Shown: positions 35,001 to 42,396 of the stretch, piece after piece | How positions within the stretch are numbered: position 1 is the stretch's first letter | Layout of the letters: every line of letters begins with the position of its first letter | From: Kitasatospora sp. GP82 | GTDB lineage: Bacteria; Actinomycetota; Actinomycetes; Streptomycetales; Streptomycetaceae | DNA length: 64,000 nt | Direction of reading: 5' to 3' | Assembly (NCBI RefSeq): GCF_029892105.1 | Contig: NZ_JARZAJ010000013.1 | Location: 62,001 to 126,000, forward strand | Program-made: the position numbers and the translations under genes | The notes under the pieces: model-generated | Seen by the model: only the letters and a program-made list of their open reading frames with translations | Database searches by the model: none | Told to the model about the DNA's origin: nothing

Positions 35001-36092
35001 ATAGGAGAGGTACAGGTCGGCCGGAACGGTCGGGCGGCGCCGGGTGTAGGCGTCCACGAAGCGCAGCCGTACCTCCTCGTCCAGCGGGGGCAGTCCGGTG
35101 ACCCGGCCCTTGGTGATCACCGAGGTGATCCGCTCGCAGGCGGCCAGCATCGAGGTGGGCGTGCCGACCTGGTCGCCGAAGGTGGCCAGAATCTCCTCGT
35201 AGGCGTAGAACGGCCGGTACGGGACCTCCACCGAGCCCCAGTACTGGGCGAGTTCCTCGTCGGCCAGGCCCTCGGGCAGGCCGCCGAAGCGCAGCCTGGC
35301 CAGCGCCCGCCCGGCGTCGGCTTTCTCCTTCTCGCCCTCGTCGATCCGCATCGGCACCGGCAGGATGCGGATACCGCGCTCCCGGTAGCGCTCGTTGATG
35401 TGCTGGGCGATCTTGGAGGCGCCCTCGATGCTCTGGTCGCTGAGGGTGAAGCACACCACCAGTTCGTCGGGCATCTGCACGGTGCAGATCTCGGCGATGT
35501 CGGAGAGCCCGGTACGGCTGTCGATCAGCACGTAGTCGTAGCGCCGGCTCATGTCGCGGCGCAGCGCGTCGAAGAACTGCCCGCCGTCGAACCGCTCGTA
35601 GAACAGGTCCCAGTCGAGCCGGCCGACCGTCTCGGAGTAGTCCCGGTTCGGCTGCCCGGCCGAGAGGAAGTCCAGGCTGCCGCCGGGCGGGAAGCCGGGC
35701 CAGGAGAGCGAGAGGGCGTGCGGGTGGACCCGGGCGAAGTCCTCGTGCCAGCCGGGGGCGTGGTCGACCTCGCGCAGTGCCTCCTCGCGGTACTCGGTGA
35801 TCAGGTCCATCATCCCGGTCGTCCCGGCGAGGGCGGCCGGGTCGAGGAAGGGGTGGAAGAACCGGGCCAGGCCCGGTGCCTCCAGGTCCCAGTCGACGGT
35901 GAGCACCCGAAACCCGTTGGCGGCCAGGATCCAGGCCGTGTTGGCCAGGGCCATGGTGCGGCCGGTGCCGCCCTTGTACGAGTAGAAGGTGATGATCCGG
36001 CCCTGCCGGTCCTCGTTGGCCTGTGGTTCGGCCTCCGGCACGGTGGCGCTCTGGGCGCGCAGCCGGAGGTTCCTGGTCGGGTTCTCGGTCAT
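32073..36092 (-). CDS. FxSxx-COOH system multidomain NTPase: ParA-like + TIR + NB-ARC + TPR
   Basis: 1,339 residues. The N-terminus has a ParA/MinD-type deviant Walker A, YSYKGGTGRT (about 40-46). At about 350-480 is a TIR-like domain (DLYLSYVPEDRMWADWIAAV ... VAVFSAAYLRSPQARALW) in which the usual catalytic Glu of the WCxxE motif is replaced by Leu. At about 545-830 is a STAND/NB-ARC NTPase (YGLGGVGKTQLALEYAH, Walker B WLLIFDNADEP). The rest (about 880-1330) is TPR repeats (NPYTLMTAGSLGADLRALGR, HPFTLACENNLGIYLRGSG). ATG at 36092 overlaps the fxsC stop (ATGA), with GGAGGAG upstream. The layout resembles immune-type sensors. Last gene of the fxs operon. Confidence 0.9.
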   Translation of the reverse strand: MTENPTRNLRLRAQSATVPEAEPQANEDRQGRIITFYSYKGGTGRTMALANTAWILAANGFRVLTVDWDLEAPGLARFFHPFLDPAALAGTTGMMDLITEYREEALREVDHAPGWHEDFARVHPHALSLSWPGFPPGGSLDFLSAGQPNRDYSETVGRLDWDLFYERFDGGQFFDALRRDMSRRYDYVLIDSRTGLSDIAEICTVQMPDELVVCFTLSDQSIEGASKIAQHINERYRERGIRILPVPMRIDEGEKEKADAGRALARLRFGGLPEGLADEELAQYWGSVEVPYRPFYAYEEILATFGDQVGTPTSMLAACERITSVITKGRVTGLPPLDEEVRLRFVDAYTRRRPTVPADLYLSYVPEDRMWADWIAAVLENAGFRVVPRDLGAGADSRSETERGIDAAFRTVAVFSAAYLRSPQARALWDSMAGFDPAGTRRQLVPVRVSDVRLAAPFNSRNPVDLVGRDEDQAATILLRALGRGDTALAESTGAVPRFPGTKPSYWSVPQRNPSFTGRTKVLDELRDQLVGGPTVVLPTPQTLYGLGGVGKTQLALEYAHRYMSHYDLVWWIDAEQTELVPTTLADLANRLGLRVGDSVNEAAEAAREALRRGTPTSRWLLIFDNADEPSEIRRYFPGGSGHILVTSRNQAWSGQAGVLGVDVFTRGESIEHLTRRTRGLSRQDADRVADAVGDLPLAVEVAAAWLDTTRTPVDTYVAQLHAEATKALAVGRPVDYPSQVGATWNVSIARLREQSPAAVRLLQLCAFFAPEPISMDLFYSDQMIRALVRYDEDLSDTFMLGKVIQAVGRYALAKVDAASNSFQVHRLVQAVVRSEMNEDERVNAMHEVHRILVGARPVLGDTDNPANWPRFEKIWPHLTPSRAQDCDERETRELLIDRVRYLWKRTDLDRARALAEQLDSTWVERLAGEVDDLERRNLRRQILSLNFQLANVLRSQGNYSDALQLDESTLAGQRELLGEHNPYTLMTAGSLGADLRALGRFQDALDLDLETYSQFRELFGDENARTLSIANNLAIDYRLVGDSEAARDLDQETFDRRLAVLGPRHPYTLSSKSNLARDLREVGDYKGSIELLREVTEELADILQPDLPENLRNAKSLAVSLRREGHLREARQLTMQTYERYLDRYGAEAADTLACALNLAADHSASGDKEAARDLATTVFEGHRRLFGDEHPFTLACENNLGIYLRGSGEVEEAIRRGRHTVAGLERVLGPDHPFTLNAMINLANGFGEDGQLGKAEELERSAYAGLCNRYSPTHPDAIACEANLAVTLRKAGRLSQATELRDHAVAELIRLFGEEHPNTVSARGWKRINRDLEPQPV

Positions 36093-37456
36093 GCTTCTCC
36101 TCCCCCGAGACCGGTCCCCGGGGGAGGACCGCCCTCCTCGTCACGGGCTGCCTCCTGACCGCCCGGCTCGCCGCGCCCCGCTCCGGGCCGCCACGGTCTG
36201 GGCTCCCCGCCGAAGGCCTCCCGCAGACTGGGCTTCGGCGCGCCCGGCCTGCTCTGGCCGCCCCTGGAACGGTCCTCGAAGGCGTACTTGGCCCGCATCG
36301 CGGCCCGGGGCAGTGCGTCCTCGAAGTCCTCCAGGGTGGCCAGTCCGGCGGCGTCCTCCTGGAAACTCGGCTTTGCCTCACGGCGTTTGAACTTCAGTGT
36401 TCTGGCACTCAGTTCGGACAGCGGACGGTCCTGCTCGACACAGTCCGCATCCGAGGTGTTCCACGGTTCCAGCACGCTCACCCAGGGCGGGTTGGTCCGA
36501 TCGAATCGGGCGACGATTTCCCGCCGTTCCTCGTCCCGCAGCGCCCAGCGGTCCAGCAGGACCAGGCCGGGCGCGGCCGGCTCCCCGTTGGAGAGGATCT
36601 CCTCGACTTCCTCGTCGAACTCATGGAGGCTCGGGTGGAATCCCAGCTGCTTGGCGAGGCGCATCGCGTGATCGGCCAACGGCCTTGAGGACTGCGGCTG
36701 GTAGGGATGCCAGTCGAGCCGGCGCGGACCGTAGTAGTCGGGGTTGCGGCCCTCGGGAAGCTCCGACTGCCGGTAGGAGAAGACCGAGATCCGCAGCTGC
36801 TTGGTGGGTGCAAGGGCCTTGAAGGCGCTCGGCTGGGCCTGGAAGTCGAGCGGGCGCCCGACCGGGATCACCGTCTCCTCGGCCACGTCCACGATCCGCT
36901 TGGCCAGCCGGTGCACGGCCAGCTCGTAGGAGGTGCGGAAGTAGCTCAGTTTCATCAGCGCGTACAGGCCCTCGGCCGCGTAGTCGGGGCCGAAACTGCT
37001 GTGGTTGAACTGGAGTTGGCTGGCCACCTCGGGCAGCTGGTAGTTGCCCATGGCCACCCAGAGCACCGGAACGATTCCACTGGTCCGCTCCGAGGTCGCG
37101 CGCTCCGGATAGACCGGGCGCTGGGTGAAGGAGTACCACTCCTGGCCGCAGGCCAGGCTGTTGAAGTACCGCGGGGAGTAGAGCGGGACGAAGACCCGGC
37201 AGGCGGCCAGTTCCTGGGAGAGTCGTTTGGCCCACAACTGCCCCTGGTGCATGGACTGGTCCATGAAGCCGACCGGTGCACCCTCCGGCAGGTCGGTGAG
37301 CTGGAGCACTGCCTCGCACAGATCCTCGTACAGCTTGCTCACCCAGTGGTTGGGGTCTCCCGCTCCTCTGGTACCCGCACGCGGAGTGTGCGCATAGCTG
37401 AGGAAGAAGTACGGCCGCGCCGCGTCCTCGTCCCAACCCCCAGGGTCGTCGTACAC
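36089..37456 (-). CDS. fxsC: TIR-like protein FxsC
   Basis: 455 residues from the GTG at 37456, chosen because GGGGGAGG lies 6 bases upstream; the longer frame to 37504 has none. The N-terminal TIR-like domain starts PYFFLSYAHTPRAG and contains FMDQSMHQGQLW and SPRYFNSLACGQEWYSF, where the Glu at the TIR catalytic position is kept. The second half (about 230-350) has another alpha/beta domain (LRISVFSYRQSELPEGRNPD, PGLVLLDRWALRDEERREIV) and the C-terminus is disordered and Gly/Arg/Glu-rich. Family FxsC of FxSxx-COOH loci; function unknown. Its stop overlaps the NTPase start. Confidence 0.88.
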   Translation of the reverse strand: MYDDPGGWDEDAARPYFFLSYAHTPRAGTRGAGDPNHWVSKLYEDLCEAVLQLTDLPEGAPVGFMDQSMHQGQLWAKRLSQELAACRVFVPLYSPRYFNSLACGQEWYSFTQRPVYPERATSERTSGIVPVLWVAMGNYQLPEVASQLQFNHSSFGPDYAAEGLYALMKLSYFRTSYELAVHRLAKRIVDVAEETVIPVGRPLDFQAQPSAFKALAPTKQLRISVFSYRQSELPEGRNPDYYGPRRLDWHPYQPQSSRPLADHAMRLAKQLGFHPSLHEFDEEVEEILSNGEPAAPGLVLLDRWALRDEERREIVARFDRTNPPWVSVLEPWNTSDADCVEQDRPLSELSARTLKFKRREAKPSFQEDAAGLATLEDFEDALPRAAMRAKYAFEDRSRGGQSRPGAPKPSLREAFGGEPRPWRPGAGRGEPGGQEAARDEEGGPPPGTGLGGGEA

Positions 37457-37502
37457 ACGCGCCTCCCCCGAGACCGTCCGGTGTGTGATGGTGGTGTACC
37501 GC

Positions 37503-37530
37503 ACCGGACGTAGCCGGTACTACGTCCGGT
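37503..37530. promoter_or_regulatory. Perfect 10-bp inverted repeat upstream of fxsC
   Basis: ACCGGACGTA (37503-37512) and TACGTCCGGT (37521-37530) pair perfectly around an 8-base centre, about 50 bases before the fxsC start. A CCCTC/GAGGG stem near 37546 could end the upstream transcript. The 171-base gap therefore may hold a separate promoter and operator for fxsC and the NTPase gene. Confidence 0.5.
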
Positions 37531-37627
37531 TCCCAGATATGTCGTTCCCTCACAGAGGGCCTTCAGTCTAGGAACCTCGGCTTCCCCAATGGAATAGGGC
37601 AACACCGGCCGTTCATGCGTGCTCGCG

Positions 37628-38416
37628 TCAAATGTGGTGATCACGAAGGAACTTGTCGGCCACGTCAACCCCCTCAGTGATCCTCAGCAGGTAGCAGTCC
37701 GCATCACCGAGAGTACCCGCGAGCAGGCTCGGCATGCCCGCTTCCAGCGCGGAGGCCATCGGCTCGAAATGCTCGTCCCTGAGGTGGACGGCCTCGAAGT
37801 GCACCCATCGACGCTGCCCCCGGCGGTCGGTGACCACACAGCCGTAACGCTGCATCGGCGGGTCCTGTTGCCGGTATTCGGCCAGGTGGAAGGCGGTGCA
37901 GCACCAGACGGGGACGCCGATCAGAAGAGCGCGGGCACCCCGGTCGTGCAGCCTCTGCACCGGCGAGTGCACGCCCAGGTGCTCGGCCCAGCGATGACGG
38001 CGCATCAAGTCCCTGGCCCCGTGGCCGAGTGCGGTGAAGGAGGTCTGCGGATGGCTGCTGCGCACCGCTTCCGGCTGACGGCGGACCAGCTCGGAGAAGT
38101 GGCCGAGAATCTTCGATGTGGGCGTACGGGAGCGGTCGAACGGCGGCCGGGTGTCCCAGTACGCCTGCCGCTGCTCGGGCGTCATACCGTCGGTGGGGGC
38201 CAGCGCCAGCCGGGAGGTGTTGGAGTTCTCGGGCGTCGCCGTGTAGACGACCAGCGTGCCGTCGGGGCCGAGCACCCGTAGCAGCGCCTCCAAGAGAGTC
38301 CGGGCGCCGTCCGCCATCGGCCCGATCGAGCGGAGCGAGGACTGCACCAGCAGCGTCTCGCCCCGCTGAACGCCCAGGCGGCCGAGATCCGCCTCCAGCC
38401 GATCGACACCGTGCAT
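37628..38416 (-). CDS. AAC(3)-family acetyltransferase in the fxs locus
   Basis: A 262-residue member of the aminoglycoside N(3)-acetyltransferase fold family. Seen are the N-terminal MHGVDRLEADLGRLGVQRGE and LLVQSSLRSIG, the motif RSSHPQTSFTALGHGARDL with the conserved His and Ser, and VHSPVQRLHDRGARALLIGV. Such enzymes often sit in FxSxx-COOH loci, where they may acetylate the peptide or another amine; a resistance role is not implied. ATG at 38416 with AAGGGGGAG upstream, 26 bases after the FxsB gene. Confidence 0.9.
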   Translation of the reverse strand: MHGVDRLEADLGRLGVQRGETLLVQSSLRSIGPMADGARTLLEALLRVLGPDGTLVVYTATPENSNTSRLALAPTDGMTPEQRQAYWDTRPPFDRSRTPTSKILGHFSELVRRQPEAVRSSHPQTSFTALGHGARDLMRRHRWAEHLGVHSPVQRLHDRGARALLIGVPVWCCTAFHLAEYRQQDPPMQRYGCVVTDRRGQRRWVHFEAVHLRDEHFEPMASALEAGMPSLLAGTLGDADCYLLRITEGVDVADKFLRDHHI

Positions 38417-38442
38417 CGCGGGCTCCCCCTTGGAGCGACGGG

Positions 38443-40842
38443 TCAGGAACCGGCCAGGGTGGAGCGGGCGCGCCACTCGGCGAGGTTCTGCTCCGCCGCC
38501 CGGCGCGCGGCGCTCTCCGCCTGCGCCCCTACGGACAACTCCAGCCAGGGCGCGAGCCCGGCGTGCATCCCTTCGACGAAGCGCGCCCCGAGCGCCGTCA
38601 GCGCACCCGAGCCCGCCAGCGTCTCCAGCGCCTGCGCCGTGTGCGCCCGCCAGGTCGCCAGCTCCACCCGCGCGTGCTCGGCAGGCTCGCCCGGCAACCC
38701 GTCGTACGCCCGGACCCGCGTCGCCCAGTACTCGGTGACCGCCAGGTGTGCGTACGTCCCTTGCAGCAGCCCCTCCAGCGGGCGCGGGTCGGGCCGCCAC
38801 GGGGCGTAGTAGCCACGCTCGTCCGCCGGGTCGTACAGATCGTGGAAATCCAGCACCGCACCCAGCTTGACGTGCTGGAACTCGTGCGCGATCAACAGTG
38901 CCAGGGTCGGCGCGGTGACGGGCCTTGCGATACCGACGGCGCCGAACGCCTGCCGGGCCGCCGCACTGACGTCCCGCCCGGCCGGGGCCGGACGCAGCGG
39001 GGTGATGGTGCCGAGACCCACCCGCAGCCCGGGGGCATGGCCGGGCAGATCGCGCAGGATCAGCTCCCAGGCTTCGCGCAAGGAGCCCGTCCAGCGCAGC
39101 AGCTCGGCCTCGGACAGGCGGTCCTCGACCGGCCACTGGTGCCTGTCGCGCTGCGGGTCGGTGTCCTCCAGGGCGACCGTCCAGCCACCGGGCAGGGCGA
39201 GCCTGCGGACGGGCTGCCAGCACTCGCTCTCCGCCGAGTCCCAGCCGACGCGCACCCCGCGGACGGTGAACCCGTCGGCGTTGCCGCGCAGTTCGGCCTG
39301 GCCCGCACCGACGGTCAGCACCCGGCCGAGCGTCGGCAGGTGGACCGCGCCGCCGCGGACGGGCACCGGCAACTCGAAGTCCAGGCCGGCCCGCAGCGCG
39401 GCGGCCGCCGCGATCTCGGCGAGCGAGCCGAGGTCGGCGCCGGGCTCGCCCTGTAGACAGCGCACCGCCCAGGCCCGTACATAGGGGTGGCCGAGGACCG
39501 CGTCCAGCGCTTCGGGAGCGCGGGCGTCCAGCTCGGTGAGCAGCGACCAGGGTTCGGCGGGCTCGGTGGCGAGGGCGGCCAGCAGGCGTCTGGTGACGCC
39601 CAGTTGGGCGGTGGCCAGTGCGGACACCGTCGTCGCGTCGGCGTGGCCTCTGGCCAGCTCGTCCAACTGGCGCTCGGTGAGCATCGGTTCGGGGCGCGCG
39701 GCCTGGGCGGGAACGGCGGCGCGGGTGACCACCCGGTCGCGGATGGTGGTGATCAGTTTCATCAAGTCCCCGCAGAAGACGGAGGGGTTGGCGAAGCCGC
39801 GGCCGCTGCGGTAACGGTGCGCGTACAGCCCACCGCCGCAGGAGCGGACCACGGGACAGGACCGGCACTCCTCGCCCAGTCCGGCCAGGCCGGACTGGCG
39901 CTCGACCATGCCCGGGTGGGCGGCGACCTCGTCCAGGGTGTGGGCGAAGAGATCGAAACCGGTGGCCGGTGCGCCGTCGTAGGCGGTCTTGAGGCTGTCC
40001 GCCTGCTCCAGGGTGCCATCGGTCTCGATCACGACCAGGTCGGCCGGGTCGAGTCCGAGCGACTCGGTGAGGCTGGACTGCCCGCGCAGGGTGCGGTGGA
40101 CGGAGTCGAAGGTGCGCACCGGGACGGGACGGCCGTGGTCCGTCCAGCGGTCGTAGACGGCCATCAGCCAATCTCCGTAGGGCACCTGCCCCGCGCCGTG
40201 CGGCCGCTTCGGGGGCTGGTCCCAGGTGGCGTGCGGGAGGAGGAAGTCGATCCGGGGCGGTTCGAGGGCGACCAGTGCGTCATAGACGGCGACCGGATCG
40301 TTCTCGATGTCGATGGTGCAGAGCAGCCCGGCGTAGAGGTGCCGGTACTCGGGGAGCCGGAGCAGCTCGATCGCGGCGAGGACCTTGGCGTGGCTGCTGC
40401 GGCCGTCGGCGAAGCGGCGGTGGCGGTCGTTGGCGACCCGGTCGCCGTCGAGCGAGACGCCGACCTTGATCTCCAGTTCGGCGAAGAGCTCGCAGAAGGC
40501 CCGGCTGAGCAGCACACCGTTGGTGTGGATCCGCAGATCGAGGGCGCAGCCGGGCGGGAGCGCGCGACGGAGTTCCTCGGCCGCGCGCCGCAGCAGGGCG
40601 GGTCCGGCCAGCAGGGGTTCGCCGCCGTGCAGGACGACATGGACGGCCGGCAGCCGGTGCACCCTGGCGTGTTCGGCAATCCGTTCGGCCGCCTTGGCCA
40701 GCACCCGCTCCGAGACGGCACGGGGTTTTCCGCGCCAGCTGGTGTCGGCGTGTTCGTACACATAGCAGTGATCACAGGCAAGATCGCACCGACTGTGCAC
40801 TTTGAGGACGAACTGCGAGAACGGGACCAAAGACGGGGACAT
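38443..40842 (-). CDS. fxsB: FxsB radical SAM/SPASM peptide maturase fused to a HExxH (mod_HExxH) domain
   Basis: 799 residues. Radical SAM domain 1-280 with the 4Fe-4S motif CDLACDHC (C19, C23, C26) and HGGEPLLAG. A SPASM-type region lies at about 325-360 (CRSCPVVRSCGGGLYAHRYR, then FCGDL). Family knowledge: FxsB enzymes form three-residue cyclophanes on the C-terminal FxS of FxsA. The C-terminal half ends in a mod_HExxH domain with HEFQH (653-657) and a downstream His in GTYAHLAV (H699) as possible third ligand. Related HExxH proteins are 2-oxoglutarate-dependent peptide beta-hydroxylases. ATG at 40842 is 27 bases after fxsA. Confidence 0.94.
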   Translation of the reverse strand: MSPSLVPFSQFVLKVHSRCDLACDHCYVYEHADTSWRGKPRAVSERVLAKAAERIAEHARVHRLPAVHVVLHGGEPLLAGPALLRRAAEELRRALPPGCALDLRIHTNGVLLSRAFCELFAELEIKVGVSLDGDRVANDRHRRFADGRSSHAKVLAAIELLRLPEYRHLYAGLLCTIDIENDPVAVYDALVALEPPRIDFLLPHATWDQPPKRPHGAGQVPYGDWLMAVYDRWTDHGRPVPVRTFDSVHRTLRGQSSLTESLGLDPADLVVIETDGTLEQADSLKTAYDGAPATGFDLFAHTLDEVAAHPGMVERQSGLAGLGEECRSCPVVRSCGGGLYAHRYRSGRGFANPSVFCGDLMKLITTIRDRVVTRAAVPAQAARPEPMLTERQLDELARGHADATTVSALATAQLGVTRRLLAALATEPAEPWSLLTELDARAPEALDAVLGHPYVRAWAVRCLQGEPGADLGSLAEIAAAAALRAGLDFELPVPVRGGAVHLPTLGRVLTVGAGQAELRGNADGFTVRGVRVGWDSAESECWQPVRRLALPGGWTVALEDTDPQRDRHQWPVEDRLSEAELLRWTGSLREAWELILRDLPGHAPGLRVGLGTITPLRPAPAGRDVSAAARQAFGAVGIARPVTAPTLALLIAHEFQHVKLGAVLDFHDLYDPADERGYYAPWRPDPRPLEGLLQGTYAHLAVTEYWATRVRAYDGLPGEPAEHARVELATWRAHTAQALETLAGSGALTALGARFVEGMHAGLAPWLELSVGAQAESAARRAAEQNLAEWRARSTLAGS

Positions 40843-40869
40843 CAGCGTCTGCCGGCCGTATCTGACCTG

Positions 40870-41127
40870 TCAGATCGAGGAGTTGAAGGCCGCCACAGCG
40901 AGCTGGCCCGAATCACCGCCGGGCAGTACCCGGTGCAGATCGGCGGTGAGCCTGTCGGTGCCCAGAGCGGCGAGCGAGGCGAGGGAGGCCCGTGGGGCCG
41001 GCTCCTCGACTGCTTCGCGGTCAGCTGGCCCGGTGACGAGTGCGGCGACCATGAGATGTCTCGTTTCTGCGAGTGGAACGGTGAGGGTTGGGTCAAACGC
41101 AGAAGCACTCCCCTCGCCCTGGTCCAC
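40870..41127 (-). CDS. fxsA: FxSxx-COOH RiPP precursor peptide FxsA
   Basis: 85 residues ending AAFNSSI: Phe81-Asn-Ser83-Ser-Ile at the extreme C-terminus, the defining FxSxx-COOH pattern. The leader contains FDPTLTVPLAETRHLMVAAL and LAALGTDRLTADLHRVLPGG, consistent with the family leader. It lies immediately upstream of the FxsB maturase in the same orientation. The GTG at 41127 lacks a strong ribosome binding site; an internal ATG near residue 26 is possible but would remove conserved leader. Predicted product: peptide crosslinked between Phe81 and a residue two positions on. Confidence 0.9.
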   Translation of the reverse strand: MDQGEGSASAFDPTLTVPLAETRHLMVAALVTGPADREAVEEPAPRASLASLAALGTDRLTADLHRVLPGGDSGQLAVAAFNSSI

Positions 41128-41371
41128 CCGACTGCGAGTATCCCGAGAGGCGCCTGCCGTTTCCCCGCAATTAATCCGTTCGAGTGGATGATTTCAGTAA
41201 GTTGGCCGAATGTCGTTACTGCTACTGACGGCATCCGCTAATGCGCGCGCGAGCCGTCGCGCCGAGCATAGGCCGACCGGCCTGGAGACACACCGTCTCG
41301 GCGGGCATTCCATCGCTTCGGCGGACCCACCACTACTGCAGTCGGCGTAGACCAGTCACCACGGCGTCCGG
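41128..41371 (-). promoter_or_regulatory. Probable fxs promoter region
   Basis: A 244-base gap with no gene. It contains an AT-rich stretch (41161-41245) unusual for this genome, with ATTAATTGCGGG-type sequence on the minus strand upstream of fxsA, the likely site of the fxs promoter. No confident -35/-10 pair or operator can be named. Confidence 0.4.
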
Positions 41372-42070
41372 TCACGGACAGAGACGCTCGACCCGCCAGC
41401 CGTCACCCTCCGCGACGTACCGCAGCCGGTCGTGCAGCCGGTTCTCCCGGCCCTGCCAGAACTCAACCACCTCGGGGACCACACGGTAGCCGCCCCAGAA
41501 CGGCGGGACGGGCACCCCCTCGCCCTCCGGATAGCGGCGCTCCAGCTCGGCGTAGCGCTGCTCCAGCACCTCGCGGCTGCTCACCGGGCTGGACTGCTCG
41601 CTCGCCCAGGCGCCGAGCTGCGAACCGTGGGGCCTGGTACGGAAGTAGGCCGCCGTCTCGTCCCGGCCCACCTTCTCCACCCGCCCGGCCACCTGCACCT
41701 GGCGGGCGATCGCGATCCAGGGAAAGAGCAGCGCCGCACAGGGGTTGACGGACAGTTCGCTGCCCTTCTGCGAACCGTAGTTGGTGAAGAACACGAAGCC
41801 GCGCCGGTCGTACCCCTTGAGCAGGACCGTCCGCGAGCTCGGCCGGCCCTCGGCGTCGGCGGTGGAGAGCACCATCGCGTTGGGCTCGACCACCCCGGCC
41901 TCGTCGGCCTCGTGGAACCAGCGGGTGAACTGGGTGACCGGGTCGGCTGCGAGCTGCTCCTCGACCAGGCCCTCGTGCTGGTAATGCTTGCGCATCACGG
42001 TCAGGTCCGGACCCGGCCGGTCCTCGGTCGGCGTGGTCAGCGATGTCGGGTGGCGTTCCGCGGTAGGCAC
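41372..42070 (-). CDS. pdxH: Pyridoxamine 5'-phosphate oxidase PdxH
   Basis: A 232-residue FMN enzyme that oxidises pyridoxamine/pyridoxine phosphate to pyridoxal phosphate. Family segments: [50 protein letters not shown], and the C-terminal [16 protein letters not shown] with the conserved RLHDR. GTG start at 42070. It is divergent from the citrate synthase gene, a pairing found in Streptomyces chromosomes as I recall. Confidence 0.96.
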   Translation of the reverse strand: MPTAERHPTSLTTPTEDRPGPDLTVMRKHYQHEGLVEEQLAADPVTQFTRWFHEADEAGVVEPNAMVLSTADAEGRPSSRTVLLKGYDRRGFVFFTNYGSQKGSELSVNPCAALLFPWIAIARQVQVAGRVEKVGRDETAAYFRTRPHGSQLGAWASEQSSPVSSREVLEQRYAELERRYPEGEGVPVPPFWGGYRVVPEVVEFWQGRENRLHDRLRYVAEGDGWRVERLCP

Positions 42071-42396
42071 GCCAACATCATCCCGTACGACAAGCGTCGG
42101 GCACCGCTACGTCCGGGCAAACCCGGGTGGGAGATAAGGTGTCACGCCACCGCCTCGCCAGTCACCGCACAGGGAGTACGTCCGGAATTATCCGGTGCTC
42201 CCCGGAATGTCCGCCGCCGCTGTCGGACCCGGATGCGGGTTGGATGTGGCCCCAGGGGAAACATCACCGTGGTGGTGTATGGCGCAATGCACTCCGTGCC
42301 TGCCAGTCTGGCACCGAGTGCCAACCACCAACGGTCACCCGGCGGAACCGCCCCACCTTGGCGTCCGTCGGACCGGATCACTGAAGGAGCCGTCTG

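Noticed and set aside
33459..36158. An 899-residue + strand frame opposite the NTPase gene
   Set aside because: High-GC mirror of the coding strand with Val/Gly/Gln/Asp bias; no recognisable motif.
32587..36381. A 1,264-residue open frame antisense-shifted within the NTPase gene
   Set aside because: Arg/Pro/Gly-rich shadow of the real frame; no domain, and the other frame carries clear P-loops and TPR repeats.
37628..40171. An 847-residue frame joining FxsB-region sequence to the AAC(3) protein
   Set aside because: The N-terminal part is the wrong frame of fxsB; the AAC(3) gene has its own ATG and ribosome binding site at 38416.
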